In this document: piece by piece, positions 48,541-56,941 of the stretch
Layout: every line of letters begins with the position of its first letter
Numbering within the stretch: position 1 is the stretch's first letter
From: Pseudonocardia sediminis
Lineage (GTDB): Bacteria; Actinomycetota; Actinomycetes; Mycobacteriales; Pseudonocardiaceae
DNA length: 64,000 nt
Reading direction: 5' to 3'
Assembly (NCBI RefSeq): GCF_004217185.1
Contig: NZ_SHKL01000001.1
Coordinates: forward strand, 5,702,001-5,766,000
The notes under the pieces: model-generated
The model's input: only the letters and a program-made list of their open reading frames with translations
Databases searched by the model: none
What the model was told of the DNA's origin: nothing
Translations under genes and position numbers: made by a program

Positions 48541-49536
48541 TCACAACCCCGCGTAGGAGTGCAGCCCTGCGACCACCATGTTGATGAAGAACAGGTTGAA
48601 CAGGATGGTGGCGAAACCCGCTGCGTTGATCCACGCCGCGCGTGTCGTCCGCCATCCGGCGGTCGCCCGGGCGTGGAGGTACGCGGCGTAGATCACCCAC
48701 GCGACGAAGGCCACGGTCTCCTTGGGGTCCCAGCCCCAGAAGCGTCCCCAGGCGGCCTCGGCCCAGATCGCTCCGCAGATCACCGCGAACGTGTAGATCG
48801 GGAACCCGACCACGGTGACGCGGTAGGCGATCCGGTCCAGGACGTCCGCCGACGGCAGCTTGGCCACGAGGCCCGCCGGGCGGCCGGAGCGGCGCATCAG
48901 GAACAGCAGGCTCGCCACACCGGGCACGAGCAGCAGGCCGGAGCCGAGCGTGATCGTCGTCACGTGGATGATCAGCCAGTAGGACTGCAGCGCCGGGACG
49001 ACGGGCGCGGCCTGGGCGTAGAGCACGGTGCCGGCCAGGAACAGCAGGATCAGCACCGGGCTGAGCACGAACACACCGACCGTGCGGATCGTCGGCATCC
49101 GGCGCAGCGCGACCAGCCAGGACACCACCGCGAGCAGGCACAGCGCGGAGGTGAACTCGTACATGTTGCCCAGCGGCCAGCGCGAGACGGCCACGCCCCG
49201 GGCGACCAGCGACGCCAGGTGCACCAGGACGGCGAGCACGGTCAGCGAGACGGCCATCCGCCCGTAGCGGTCGGACCTCGCCCGCCGCGCCGTGTCGTCC
49301 GCCGGGACGTCCCCGCTCTCCACCGCCGTGGTGTCGACGCCGTCCGGCGGGGTGGCGACGGCGACCGAGCCGCCGTCGCCCGAGCCGGAGCCCACGGCCG
49401 CGGCGGCGCGGGCCGCCTTCGGCGAGCGGTGGGTGACGTACTCCGCGGCGTGCACGAGCAGTGCGATCAGGTAGACGACCACCGCTCCCTGGAACAGGCG
49501 GTCGCTCCACATCGACATGATCGGATCGACGAGCAT
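48541..49536 (-). CDS. ccsB: cytochrome c maturation protein CcsB/ResC (heme delivery)
   Basis: The system II partner that carries heme across the membrane to apocytochrome c (331 residues, about 8 helices). The tryptophan-rich WWD motif reads AWGRFWGWDPKETVAF, and histidines that bind heme are present in the helices (HVTTIT, HARATAG). The start is ATG 49536, 4 bp after the resB stop, with a purine-rich AGAAGGACGG upstream. A serine/glycine-rich loop at about 40-85 varies within the family. It forms one unit with resB, ccdA and resA. Confidence 0.93.
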   Translation of the reverse strand: MLVDPIMSMWSDRLFQGAVVVYLIALLVHAAEYVTHRSPKAARAAAAVGSGSGDGGSVAVATPPDGVDTTAVESGDVPADDTARRARSDRYGRMAVSLTVLAVLVHLASLVARGVAVSRWPLGNMYEFTSALCLLAVVSWLVALRRMPTIRTVGVFVLSPVLILLFLAGTVLYAQAAPVVPALQSYWLIIHVTTITLGSGLLLVPGVASLLFLMRRSGRPAGLVAKLPSADVLDRIAYRVTVVGFPIYTFAVICGAIWAEAAWGRFWGWDPKETVAFVAWVIYAAYLHARATAGWRTTRAAWINAAGFATILFNLFFINMVVAGLHSYAGL

Positions 49537-49540
49537 GGAC

Positions 49541-51229
49541 TCAACCGTCCTTCTTCTGTGTGTCACCGTCGGAAAGGTCTTCTGAGGGCCCGGGGCGCAG
49601 CAGGTCCTCGGCGAGCCGGTCGAACTCGTCGCCGTACCCGGCGCGGTCGGTGCGTGCGAGGCCACCGAGCTGCACGTGGCTGCCCACACCGGACGACGCG
49701 GCCCCGGAAGGGATGACCCGCACCCAGAACCGGCGCCGCCGGATCGACAGCGACACGGCGAGGCCGGCCACCATCGTCACCGCGAACACCAGCACCCAGG
49801 TCTGACCGGGGTCGTGCCCGACCTGCAGGTTCACCCAGGAGCCGACGCCGTCGAAGCGCACCACGGTGCCGTCGTCGAGACGTGTGGTCTGGCCCGGGGC
49901 GAGGTCGGCGCGGGCCACGCTGCGCAGCTCGCCGGAGTCGACCTTCCCCTGGTCCACGGTGAAGATCGACTGGCCGCGGCCGTCGTCGATGCCGAGGTCG
50001 CCGCGCATCACGTTCAGCTCGACGACCGGGTTGCGCAGCGCCGGGTAGGCCGAGGCGAGGTTGCCGTCGGTGTCCAGCGCCGCGGTCGGGGCGAACGTCC
50101 CGGTCAGCGCGAGCTGGCTGTTCGTGCGCTGCTCCGGGTCGCTGACGCCGGGGCGCTCGAACTTCGTGGCGCCCTCGGCGAGCTGGGTGGATCGGTCCAC
50201 CGGCCGCCACTGGATCTCGCCGGTGCGGCTGGTGCCGTCCGGCCAGGTCACGGTGAACTGCGGCGAGTAGCCGTAGCCGGTGAGGTAGACGCGGTCGCCG
50301 TCGGTGCGCAGCGGGTGGTTGACCGAGAGCGTGTCCGGGCGCCAGGTCGTCGTGCCGTCCTCGAGGTCGGACGCCGACTGGTAGCCGATGCCCGCCGAGA
50401 ACGTCGACGGCTGCCCGTTGGGCAGGTAGGACGCGTCGAACCGGTCGACCTTGACGCAGAACGGGTTCAGCTCGGTGCCGTCGACCTGCAGCCCGGCCCG
50501 GAACGAGTCGTAGCCCAGGATCGAGGTGTTGCAGAACTCGCTGCCGTCGGCGAGGACGATCACGTCGCCCTCGTAGCCGTAGAGCTTGCCGCCGGCGAAC
50601 CCGATCAGCAGCCCGATCAGGCTCAGGTGGAAGACGAGGTTGCCGGTCTCGCGCAGGTAGCCGCGCTCGGCCGAGACCGTGCGGACGCCGCCGGGCTCGG
50701 AGCGCTCGATCGTCCGCCAGCCCCGCAGCCGGGTCCGGGTGCGGGCCAGGACCGCCTCGACGTCGTCGTCGCTCTCGGCCTCGTCGTGGTGCGGCAGCCG
50801 GGCGAGGTTGCGCGGCGTCGTCACCGGCGCGGCGCGGGCGCCGCGGTAGTACTCCAGCGCCCGCGGCAGCACGCAGCCGATCAGGGAGATCATCAGCAGC
50901 AGGTAGATCGCCGCGAACCAGGTGCTGGCGAAGACCTCGAACCCGCCGAGGGTGTCGACGACCGGCGCGATCGTCGGGTGGTCGGCGTAGTACTGGTCGA
51001 CCAGGCTCTGGTTGAGCGAGCGCTGCGGCAGCAGTGCGCCCGGCAGCGCGGCGAGAGCGAGCAGGAACAGCAGCACCAGGGCGGTGCGCATGCTGGTCAG
51101 GCCGCGCCAGGTGTTGCGCAGGAACGCCAGCGCCCGGCCCAGCGGGCCCGACGAGAACCCGCCCGGGGGCGGATCGTCGTCCAGGTCGTCCGAGCGGGGC
51201 CGCGTCGGCGCGGTCGGCGGGGAGCTCAT
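49541..51229 (-). CDS. resB: cytochrome c maturation protein ResB
   Basis: A membrane protein of system II (562 residues) that works with CcsB to attach heme to c-type cytochromes. Features: an N-terminal helix set (SMRTALVLLFLLALAALPGALLP), the pair FAAIYLLLMISLIGCVLPR, a large extracytoplasmic domain (about 190-490) and a last helix near 510-530 (GQTWVLVFAVTMVAGLAVS). The ATG at 51229 shares one base with the ccdA stop (TGATG). The C-terminal tail is cytoplasmic. Confidence 0.93.
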   Translation of the reverse strand: MSSPPTAPTRPRSDDLDDDPPPGGFSSGPLGRALAFLRNTWRGLTSMRTALVLLFLLALAALPGALLPQRSLNQSLVDQYYADHPTIAPVVDTLGGFEVFASTWFAAIYLLLMISLIGCVLPRALEYYRGARAAPVTTPRNLARLPHHDEAESDDDVEAVLARTRTRLRGWRTIERSEPGGVRTVSAERGYLRETGNLVFHLSLIGLLIGFAGGKLYGYEGDVIVLADGSEFCNTSILGYDSFRAGLQVDGTELNPFCVKVDRFDASYLPNGQPSTFSAGIGYQSASDLEDGTTTWRPDTLSVNHPLRTDGDRVYLTGYGYSPQFTVTWPDGTSRTGEIQWRPVDRSTQLAEGATKFERPGVSDPEQRTNSQLALTGTFAPTAALDTDGNLASAYPALRNPVVELNVMRGDLGIDDGRGQSIFTVDQGKVDSGELRSVARADLAPGQTTRLDDGTVVRFDGVGSWVNLQVGHDPGQTWVLVFAVTMVAGLAVSLSIRRRRFWVRVIPSGAASSGVGSHVQLGGLARTDRAGYGDEFDRLAEDLLRPGPSEDLSDGDTQKKDG

Positions 51230-52089
51230 CAGATCGCCGGGGTGAATCCGGAGATCGCGACCTGCAGCTGGGCGAGCAGCCCGCCCCACAGACCGCTGAC
51301 GAGCAGGACCCCGACCACGACCAGCATCACGCCGCCGGCGATCTGGATCGTGCGGGTGTGCCGGCGCAGCCAGCCCAGCGCCGTGACCGCGCGGGTCGCC
51401 CCGAACGCGATGACGACGAACGGCAGCCCGAGCCCGGCGCAGTAGGCGAGCGTGAGCACGACCCCGCGCAGCGACCCGCCCCCGGTGCCCGCGGCGACCG
51501 CGAGCACCCCGGCGAGCGTCGGTCCGACGCACGGGACCCAGCCCAGGCCGAACACCGCACCCAGCAGCGGGGCGCCCCACAGGCCGGCGCGCGGCACCCA
51601 GTGCACGCGCCGCTCGTTGCGCAGGATCGGGACCAGCCCGGCGAACGCCAGCCCCATCACGATCATCACGACGCCGCCGATGCGCTGCAGCAGCGCCTCG
51701 TTGCGCACCAGGGCGTCGGAGAGCCACACGACGCCGACGAGGATCGCGCCGAACACCACGGTGAACCCAACGACGAACAGCATCGCCGCACCCGCGACGC
51801 GCCACCGGCCGTCGCCGCGCACGGCGGTCTCCGGGGCGGTCAGGGTCGCGCCGCCGGACCCGGCGCCACCGGACGACACCGCGGAGACGCGCGCGTGGCG
51901 CGCCCGTGCCTCCTCCGGGGTGACCGGCGGGGACTCGGCGCCGACCAGGCCCGCGAGGTAGGCGAGGTAGCCGGGGACGAGCGGGAGCACGCACGGCGAG
52001 GCGAAGCTGACGGCACCGGCCAGCACGGCCACGGCCGCCGCCACCAGCAGCGGACCCGAGACCGCGAGCGTGGTCGTGGCGTCCATCAT
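51229..52089 (-). CDS. ccdA: thiol-disulfide carrier CcdA
   Basis: A membrane protein of the DsbD/CcdA family (286 residues, 6-7 helices) that passes electrons from cytoplasmic thioredoxin to the outside, where ResA keeps apocytochrome c cysteines reduced. The two redox cysteines lie in FASPCVLPLVPGYL and GWVPCVGPTLAGVL. Start at ATG 52089 (a second ATG follows directly). A charged loop (about 50-100) between helices is longer than in Bacillus CcdA. It is 77 bp downstream of resA. Confidence 0.94.
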   Translation of the reverse strand: MMDATTTLAVSGPLLVAAAVAVLAGAVSFASPCVLPLVPGYLAYLAGLVGAESPPVTPEEARARHARVSAVSSGGAGSGGATLTAPETAVRGDGRWRVAGAAMLFVVGFTVVFGAILVGVVWLSDALVRNEALLQRIGGVVMIVMGLAFAGLVPILRNERRVHWVPRAGLWGAPLLGAVFGLGWVPCVGPTLAGVLAVAAGTGGGSLRGVVLTLAYCAGLGLPFVVIAFGATRAVTALGWLRRHTRTIQIAGGVMLVVVGVLLVSGLWGGLLAQLQVAISGFTPAI

Positions 52090-52132
52090 CGTCCAGGGTA
52101 GGCGTGGTCCGGCCCCGGTCGCGCGCCGGGTT

Positions 52133-52145
52133 CTACAACGTGTAG
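52133..52145. promoter_or_regulatory. palindromic operator-like site upstream of ccdA
   Basis: CTACAACGTGTAG is a 5-bp inverted repeat with a 3-base centre, in an AT-richer patch between resA and ccdA. It recalls TACA-TGTA operators of BlaI/CopY-type repressors, but no such regulator is in the window. Confidence 0.35.
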
Positions 52146-52166
52146 TGCAACCGTGTCGGACGTCAT

Positions 52167-52769
52167 CTACGGCGCCGGGGCGGGGGTGGCCGGCTCGGCG
52201 GCGAGGCGCCCCACCAGCGGCATCAGGTCCGAGGCACCGACCGGGAGCAGGAACACCGCGGCCACCCGGTGCTGGCGGTCGAGCACCACCGTCGACGGCA
52301 CGACGTTGCGCGGGTAGCCGGACAGCGCGGTGAGCGTGCGGCCGGGGAAGTCGTAGATGGAGTCGTAGGTCAGGCCGCGGTCGCGGACGAAGTCCTGCGC
52401 GGCCTGGCGGTCGTCGCGGACGTCGACGCCGAGCACCGCGGTGTCCTTAGCGTTCTGCGCGACGAACTCCAGCTCCGGCGCCTCGGTCCGGCACGGCCCG
52501 CACCAGGAGCCCCACAGGTTCAGCACGACGATCTTGCCCGGGTAGCTGTCCAGCCCGACCCGGGTGCCGGGGCGCAGCAGGCTGTCGCCGGACAGGTCCG
52601 TGACGCGTCCGCGCGACTCCGGCGGGTCGTAGGTGATCCGGGTCTGCCCACCGGGGGCGACGAACTGGAACTCACCGCTGGAGTCGACGGCGTCCTTGCT
52701 GGTCGAGCAGCCCGCGAGGAGCAGGACCGCGGCGAGGACGGCGGCCAGCACCCGCCCCGAGCCGCTCAT
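52167..52769 (-). CDS. resA: thioredoxin-like lipoprotein ResA/TlpA
   Basis: A membrane-anchored thiol-disulfide oxidoreductase (200 residues). A lipobox is visible (VLLLAGCSTSK), so the protein is a lipoprotein outside the membrane. The redox site is LWGSWCGPCRTEAPEL, and the cis-proline loop lies in YPRNVVPSTVVLD. It reduces the CXXCH cysteines of apocytochrome c, with electrons from CcdA. The ATG at 52769 overlaps the stop of the histidine phosphatase (52766-52769), and longer in-frame starts lie within that gene. Confidence 0.92.
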   Translation of the reverse strand: MSGSGRVLAAVLAAVLLLAGCSTSKDAVDSSGEFQFVAPGGQTRITYDPPESRGRVTDLSGDSLLRPGTRVGLDSYPGKIVVLNLWGSWCGPCRTEAPELEFVAQNAKDTAVLGVDVRDDRQAAQDFVRDRGLTYDSIYDFPGRTLTALSGYPRNVVPSTVVLDRQHRVAAVFLLPVGASDLMPLVGRLAAEPATPAPAP

Positions 52770-53416
52770 GCCCCGGTCACCGTCGCCGCGCTGGAGCCGG
52801 CCGGCTCCGAGTAGCTCAGCCCGGTCATGCGCGTGCCGGTGAACTCGACGCTGGTCAGCGACGCGAGCGCGCACTGGCGCTTGCGCGGGTCGTGCCAGAG
52901 GCGCTGCCCGAGCAGGTAGCGGCGCGCGGTCCACACCGGCAGCTGGTGCGACACGCACACGACCTCGCGACCCGGCGCCAGGGCCCGTGCGGCGTGCACC
53001 GCGCCGAGCATCCGGTGCGCGATCGCCAGGTACGGCTCACCCCAGGACGGGGTGAACGGGTCGCGCAGCAGCCGCCACCGCGACGGGTGCCGCAACGCGC
53101 CGTCGCCGACGCCGAACCGCTCGCCCTCGAAGTCGTTGCCGGCCTCGATCAGGCCCTCGTCGGTGCCGATCTCGCACCCGTGCTCGGCGGCGATCGGGCC
53201 GGCGGTCTGCTGGGCGCGCAGCAGCGGTGACGCCACCACGGCCGCGATGTCGCGGCCGGCCAGCGCCTCGGCGACGGTCTTGGCCTGGGCCTCACCGCGG
53301 TCGGAGAGGTGGAACCCGGGCAGCCGTCCGTAGAGGACGCCGTCCGGGTTGTGCACCTCGCCGTGGCGCAGCATGTGCACCACCGTGACCGGGCCGGTCG
53401 CGTCGGGGGTCGTCAT
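52766..53416 (-). CDS. histidine phosphatase family protein
   Basis: A member of the phosphoglycerate-mutase-like superfamily (216 residues). The catalytic histidine lies in HMLRHGEVHNPDG, and a second histidine in VVCVSHQLPVW; the glutamate is in GLIEAGNDFEGE. The sequence does not show which phosphoester it cleaves. It overlaps hemL (ATGA at 53413-53416) and resA, so it is translated with heme and cytochrome c genes; mycobacteria keep a similar gene in this position. Confidence 0.85.
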   Translation of the reverse strand: MTTPDATGPVTVVHMLRHGEVHNPDGVLYGRLPGFHLSDRGEAQAKTVAEALAGRDIAAVVASPLLRAQQTAGPIAAEHGCEIGTDEGLIEAGNDFEGERFGVGDGALRHPSRWRLLRDPFTPSWGEPYLAIAHRMLGAVHAARALAPGREVVCVSHQLPVWTARRYLLGQRLWHDPRKRQCALASLTSVEFTGTRMTGLSYSEPAGSSAATVTGA

Positions 53417-54747
53417 GCCGACGGCTCCACCGCCGCCGCGGCGGCCCGCGCGGCCTCGGGCAGGGCGGCCTCGATCTCGGCGAACGCGTCGTCGTCGAGA
53501 GCCGTACTGACGAAGAACGCCTCGAACGCGCTCGGCGGGGAGTAGACGCCGCGGGCGAGCAGGGCGTGGAAGAACGCCGGGTAACGCCAGGTCTGGGCCG
53601 CCTTCGCGCCGGCGTAGTCGGTCACCGGGTCCTCGGAGAAGAACACCGAGAACATCGTCCCGGCGTACTGCACCGTGTGCGGGACGCCGGCCGCGGACAG
53701 GGACTTGGTGAACAGGTCGCCGAGCCGCGTCGCGTTCTCCGCCAGCGTCGCGTAGACGGCCGCGTCGGCCTGGCGCAGCGTGGTGAGGCCGGCCGCCACC
53801 GCGACCGGGTTCCCGGACAGCGTGCCCGCCTGGTAGACCGGCCCGGTCGGGGCCAGGTGCGACATGTGCTCGCGCGAGCCGCCGAACGCCGCCGCGGGCA
53901 GCCCGCCGGACATGACCTTGCCGAACGTGTAGAGGTCGCCGGCGACGCCGTCGCAGCCGTACCAGCCGGTGGCCGAGGCGCGGAAGCCCGTCATCACCTC
54001 GTCGATCACCAGCAGCGCGCCGTGGGCGTGCGCGATCTCCTTGAGACCGGCGTTGAACCCGGGCACCGGCGGGACGACGCCCATGTTCCCGGCCGCCGCC
54101 TCGGTGATCACGCAGGCGATCTCGGAGCCGCGCGCCTCGAACACCGCGCGCACCGCGTCGAGGTCGTTGTAGGGGACGACGACGGTGTCCGCGGCCTGCG
54201 CGCCGGTGACGCCCGGGCTCGTCGGGAGTCCGAGGGTGGCGACGCCGGAGCCGGCGTCGGCGAGCAGCGCGTCGACGTGGCCGTGGTAGCAGCCGGAGAA
54301 CTTGACGATCACGCTGCGCCCGGTGATGCCGCGGGCGAGGCGGATCGCGCTCATCGTGGCCTCGGTGCCCGAGTTGACCAGGCGGACCTGCTCGACCGGC
54401 ATCCGGTCCACGATCTCGGCGGCCAGGTCGATCTCACCGGGCGTCGGGGTGCCGAACGACAACCCCTGCGACGCGGCCTGCTGCACCGCCTCGACGACGG
54501 CCGGGTGCGCGTGCCCGAGGATCATCGGGCCCCAGGAGGAGACGAGGTCGACATAGGTCGCGCCGTCGGCGTCGGTGAGGCGGCAGCCCTTCGCCGACAC
54601 CATGAACCGCGGCGTCCCGCCGACCGAGTTGAACGCCCGGACCGGCGAGTTCACCCCGCCCGGGATGACCTCCGACGCCCGCTCGAACAGGCGCGCGGAC
54701 TCGACGGGGTCGGGACGGGCGGAGGGTGACGGCTGTGTCGGGCTCAC
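53413..54747 (-). CDS. hemL: glutamate-1-semialdehyde 2,1-aminomutase
   Basis: A pyridoxal-phosphate enzyme (444 residues) that converts glutamate-1-semialdehyde (made by HemA) into 5-aminolevulinate. Visible: RVIPGGVNSPVRA-like start EVIPGGVNSPVRAF, VNSGTEATMSAIRLARG, LLVIDEVMTGFR and the PLP-lysine segment TFGKVMSGGLPAAAFGG. The start is placed at the GTG at 54747, which has GGGAG 9 bases upstream; a GTG at 54774 would add nine residues. It overlaps the phosphatase gene at its stop. Confidence 0.95.
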   Translation of the reverse strand: MSPTQPSPSARPDPVESARLFERASEVIPGGVNSPVRAFNSVGGTPRFMVSAKGCRLTDADGATYVDLVSSWGPMILGHAHPAVVEAVQQAASQGLSFGTPTPGEIDLAAEIVDRMPVEQVRLVNSGTEATMSAIRLARGITGRSVIVKFSGCYHGHVDALLADAGSGVATLGLPTSPGVTGAQAADTVVVPYNDLDAVRAVFEARGSEIACVITEAAAGNMGVVPPVPGFNAGLKEIAHAHGALLVIDEVMTGFRASATGWYGCDGVAGDLYTFGKVMSGGLPAAAFGGSREHMSHLAPTGPVYQAGTLSGNPVAVAAGLTTLRQADAAVYATLAENATRLGDLFTKSLSAAGVPHTVQYAGTMFSVFFSEDPVTDYAGAKAAQTWRYPAFFHALLARGVYSPPSAFEAFFVSTALDDDAFAEIEAALPEAARAAAAAVEPSA

Positions 54748-54855
54748 GCCGCCAGTCTCCCAGCCGGAGGACACATCGGCCCGTGCCCCCCGGACCCGCC
54801 GGGGTGACGCTCGTCGCGGCCGCCCGGACCCGGCTCGGGCCCGCTCTGGCCCGCC

Positions 54856-55752
54856 TCAGGCCCGCTTCGCGGTGAACCACGCCCGCGCCGGGGCCTGGTA
54901 CATCAGCACCAGCCCGGCGATGCTGACCGCGAGGATGACCAGCGGGACCAGCGCACCGGCCGGGGCGGCGAGGCTGCCCAGCAACGCCACCAGCCAGAAC
55001 AGGTCGAACACGACGGTGAGCACGGTCAGCCCGACGAGCGCCCCGAACTTGCCGAGGAACGCCACGATCGCGAGCAGCGCGTAGACCGCCGCGCCGACGG
55101 CGAAGATCGCCCCGGCGGTCCGGATGAACGACAGGAACTGCGTCATCGTCAGGCCGGACTGGGCCAGCGCCTCGTCGACCTGCGGCTGGGCCGAGAGCAT
55201 CTCCGGGGTGAGCGGCGCGAAGGCCAGCCCCAGGCCACCGATCAGGAACAGCGCGGCGGGCAGCAGGAACAGCACCAGCGCGAGCGTGACCGACCGGGGC
55301 CGCGGCACCGGGCCCGCCTGCGGCCGTCCCCAGGCGTCCTGCCCGTACTGCGGGTACCCGGCCGGCTGCCCCTGCGGCGGCGGGTAGGCGCCGGGCTGCT
55401 GCTGGGCGGGCTGGGGGTAGGTGGGCTGGGGGTAGGTCGGCTGGGCGTAGGGCTGCGGGTTCTGGACCGGCGTGCCCGGCTGCCCGTAGATCTGCTGCCC
55501 GTAGGGGTGGTTGCCGTAGGCCTTGCCGCCGTAGGGGTTCTGCGGGTACTGCGGGTAGTGCCCCGACGAGGGACCCGGGCGGTAGTAGACCGGCGCCTGC
55601 TCCTGCGGGGCCGCGCCACCGGTGGACTGCCCGGTGGGCTGCTCTGTGGACTGCCCGGTGGGCGTCTGCTCGGCGGGCGTCGTGTCACCGGTGCCCGGCG
55701 TCGTGTTCCCCTCGGACGGGGACGGCTGCTGCGGATCCGGTGTCGAGCTCAC
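54856..55752 (-). CDS. proline/glutamine/tyrosine-rich membrane protein in the heme operon
   Basis: A protein of 298 residues in two parts. The first 150 are low-complexity and rich in Pro, Gln, Tyr, Gly and Thr (YYRPGPSSGHYPQYPQNPYG, YAQPTYPQPTYPQPAQQQPG). The last 150 form about four membrane helices (VTLALVLFLLPAALFLIGGLG, TAGAIFAVGAAVYALLAIVAF, ALVGLTVLTVVFDLFWLVAL, PLVILAVSIAGLVLMYQAP). Start is a GTG at 55752. It lies between hemB and hemL in the same direction. The function is unknown; a membrane gene also stands near hemB in mycobacteria. Confidence 0.8.
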   Translation of the reverse strand: MSSTPDPQQPSPSEGNTTPGTGDTTPAEQTPTGQSTEQPTGQSTGGAAPQEQAPVYYRPGPSSGHYPQYPQNPYGGKAYGNHPYGQQIYGQPGTPVQNPQPYAQPTYPQPTYPQPAQQQPGAYPPPQGQPAGYPQYGQDAWGRPQAGPVPRPRSVTLALVLFLLPAALFLIGGLGLAFAPLTPEMLSAQPQVDEALAQSGLTMTQFLSFIRTAGAIFAVGAAVYALLAIVAFLGKFGALVGLTVLTVVFDLFWLVALLGSLAAPAGALVPLVILAVSIAGLVLMYQAPARAWFTAKRA

Positions 55753-55843
55753 GCCCCCACGGTAGTGGCGCAGCTCGGCGACGTGCCACGTCCGGCGGTA
55801 CCGATCGAGGAGCGATCGACTCCGCGGACCGGCCCGGCCGGGG

Positions 55844-56821
55844 TCAGGAGTCGAGCATCCCGGCGACCTCGACGGCCCAGTAGGTCAGGATGACGTCCGC
55901 ACCGGCGCGGCGGATCGAGGTGAGCGTCTCCAGGATCGTGCGCTCGCGCTCGAGCCAACCGCGCTCCGCGGCCGCCTCGATCATCGCGTACTCCCCGGAG
56001 ATCTGATACGCCGCGACCGGCACGTCGGAGGCGTCGGCGACCCGGGCGAGGATGTCGAGATAGGCCAGGGCCGGCTTGACCATGACCATGTCGGCGCCCT
56101 CCTCGAGGTCGAGCGCCAGCTCGCGCAGCGCCTCCCGGGCGTTCGCGCCGTCCTGCTGGTAGCTCTTGCGGTCCCCGCGCAGCTGCGAGTTCACGGCCTC
56201 GCGGAACGGCCCGTAGAACGCCGAGGCGTACTTCGCGGTGTAGGCGAGGATCCCGGTGTCGGTGTGCCCGGCCGCATCGAGCGCCGCGCGGATGACGCCG
56301 ACCTGGCCGTCCATCATCCCGCTGGGCCCGACCACGTGCGCCCCGGCGTCGGCCTGCGCGACACCCATCCGCGCGTAGACGTCGAGGGTGGCGTCGTTGT
56401 CGACCCGGCCCTGGGCGTCGAGCACGCCGCAGTGGCCGTGGTCGGTGAACTCGTCGAGGCACAGGTCGCTCATCACGACGATCTCGTCGCCGACCTCGGA
56501 GCGCACGTCGCGCAGGGCGGCGTTGAGGATGCCGTCCGGGTCGAGCGAGGCGCTGCCGGTCGCGTCGTGGCGCTCCGGGACGCCGAACAGCATGATGCCG
56601 GAGATGCCCGACTCGGCCGCCTCGGCAACGGCTTTGCGCAGCGAGTCGCGGGAGTGCTGCACGACACCGGGCATCGAGCCGATCGGCACCGGGCCGGTCG
56701 CGCCCTCCTTGACGAACATCGGCAGCACCAGCTGCCGGGGCCGGACCTCGGTCTCGGACACCATCCGGCGCAGCGCTGGGGTCGTACGCAGCCGGCGCGG
56801 CCGCTGCTCCGGGAAACCCAT
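55844..56821 (-). CDS. hemB: porphobilinogen synthase (delta-aminolevulinate dehydratase)
   Basis: This enzyme joins two 5-aminolevulinates into porphobilinogen (325 residues). The two Schiff-base lysines are K197 (ILAYTAKYASAFYGP) and K249 (MVMVKPALAYLD). The metal site reads DLCLDEFTDHGHCG: Cys121 and Cys131 are kept, but the middle position is Asp123, so only two of the three zinc cysteines of the Zn type remain, which suggests Mg or mixed metal use. The ATG at 56821 is the likely start; upstream in-frame residues show no family sequence. A hairpin lies upstream. Confidence 0.95.
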   Translation of the reverse strand: MGFPEQRPRRLRTTPALRRMVSETEVRPRQLVLPMFVKEGATGPVPIGSMPGVVQHSRDSLRKAVAEAAESGISGIMLFGVPERHDATGSASLDPDGILNAALRDVRSEVGDEIVVMSDLCLDEFTDHGHCGVLDAQGRVDNDATLDVYARMGVAQADAGAHVVGPSGMMDGQVGVIRAALDAAGHTDTGILAYTAKYASAFYGPFREAVNSQLRGDRKSYQQDGANAREALRELALDLEEGADMVMVKPALAYLDILARVADASDVPVAAYQISGEYAMIEAAAERGWLERERTILETLTSIRRAGADVILTYWAVEVAGMLDS

Positions 56822-56885
56822 GCGCGCAACCCTACGTCCGACGGCACCCCTGCGTGTGTCCAGGATCCACCCGACACCACGGACA

Positions 56886-56932
56886 CACGACAGCCCCCAC
56901 ACAGCCGAGGAGGCGGTGCGGGGGCCGTCGTG
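56886..56932 (-). terminator. terminator-like hairpin between hemD and hemB
   Basis: Two 17-base arms (56886-56902 and 56916-56932) pair at 15 positions around a 13-base loop. It begins 10 bp after the hemD stop, so hemB may be partly uncoupled from the rex-hemACD transcript. Confidence 0.65.
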
Positions 56933-56941
56933 GACGCCGGG

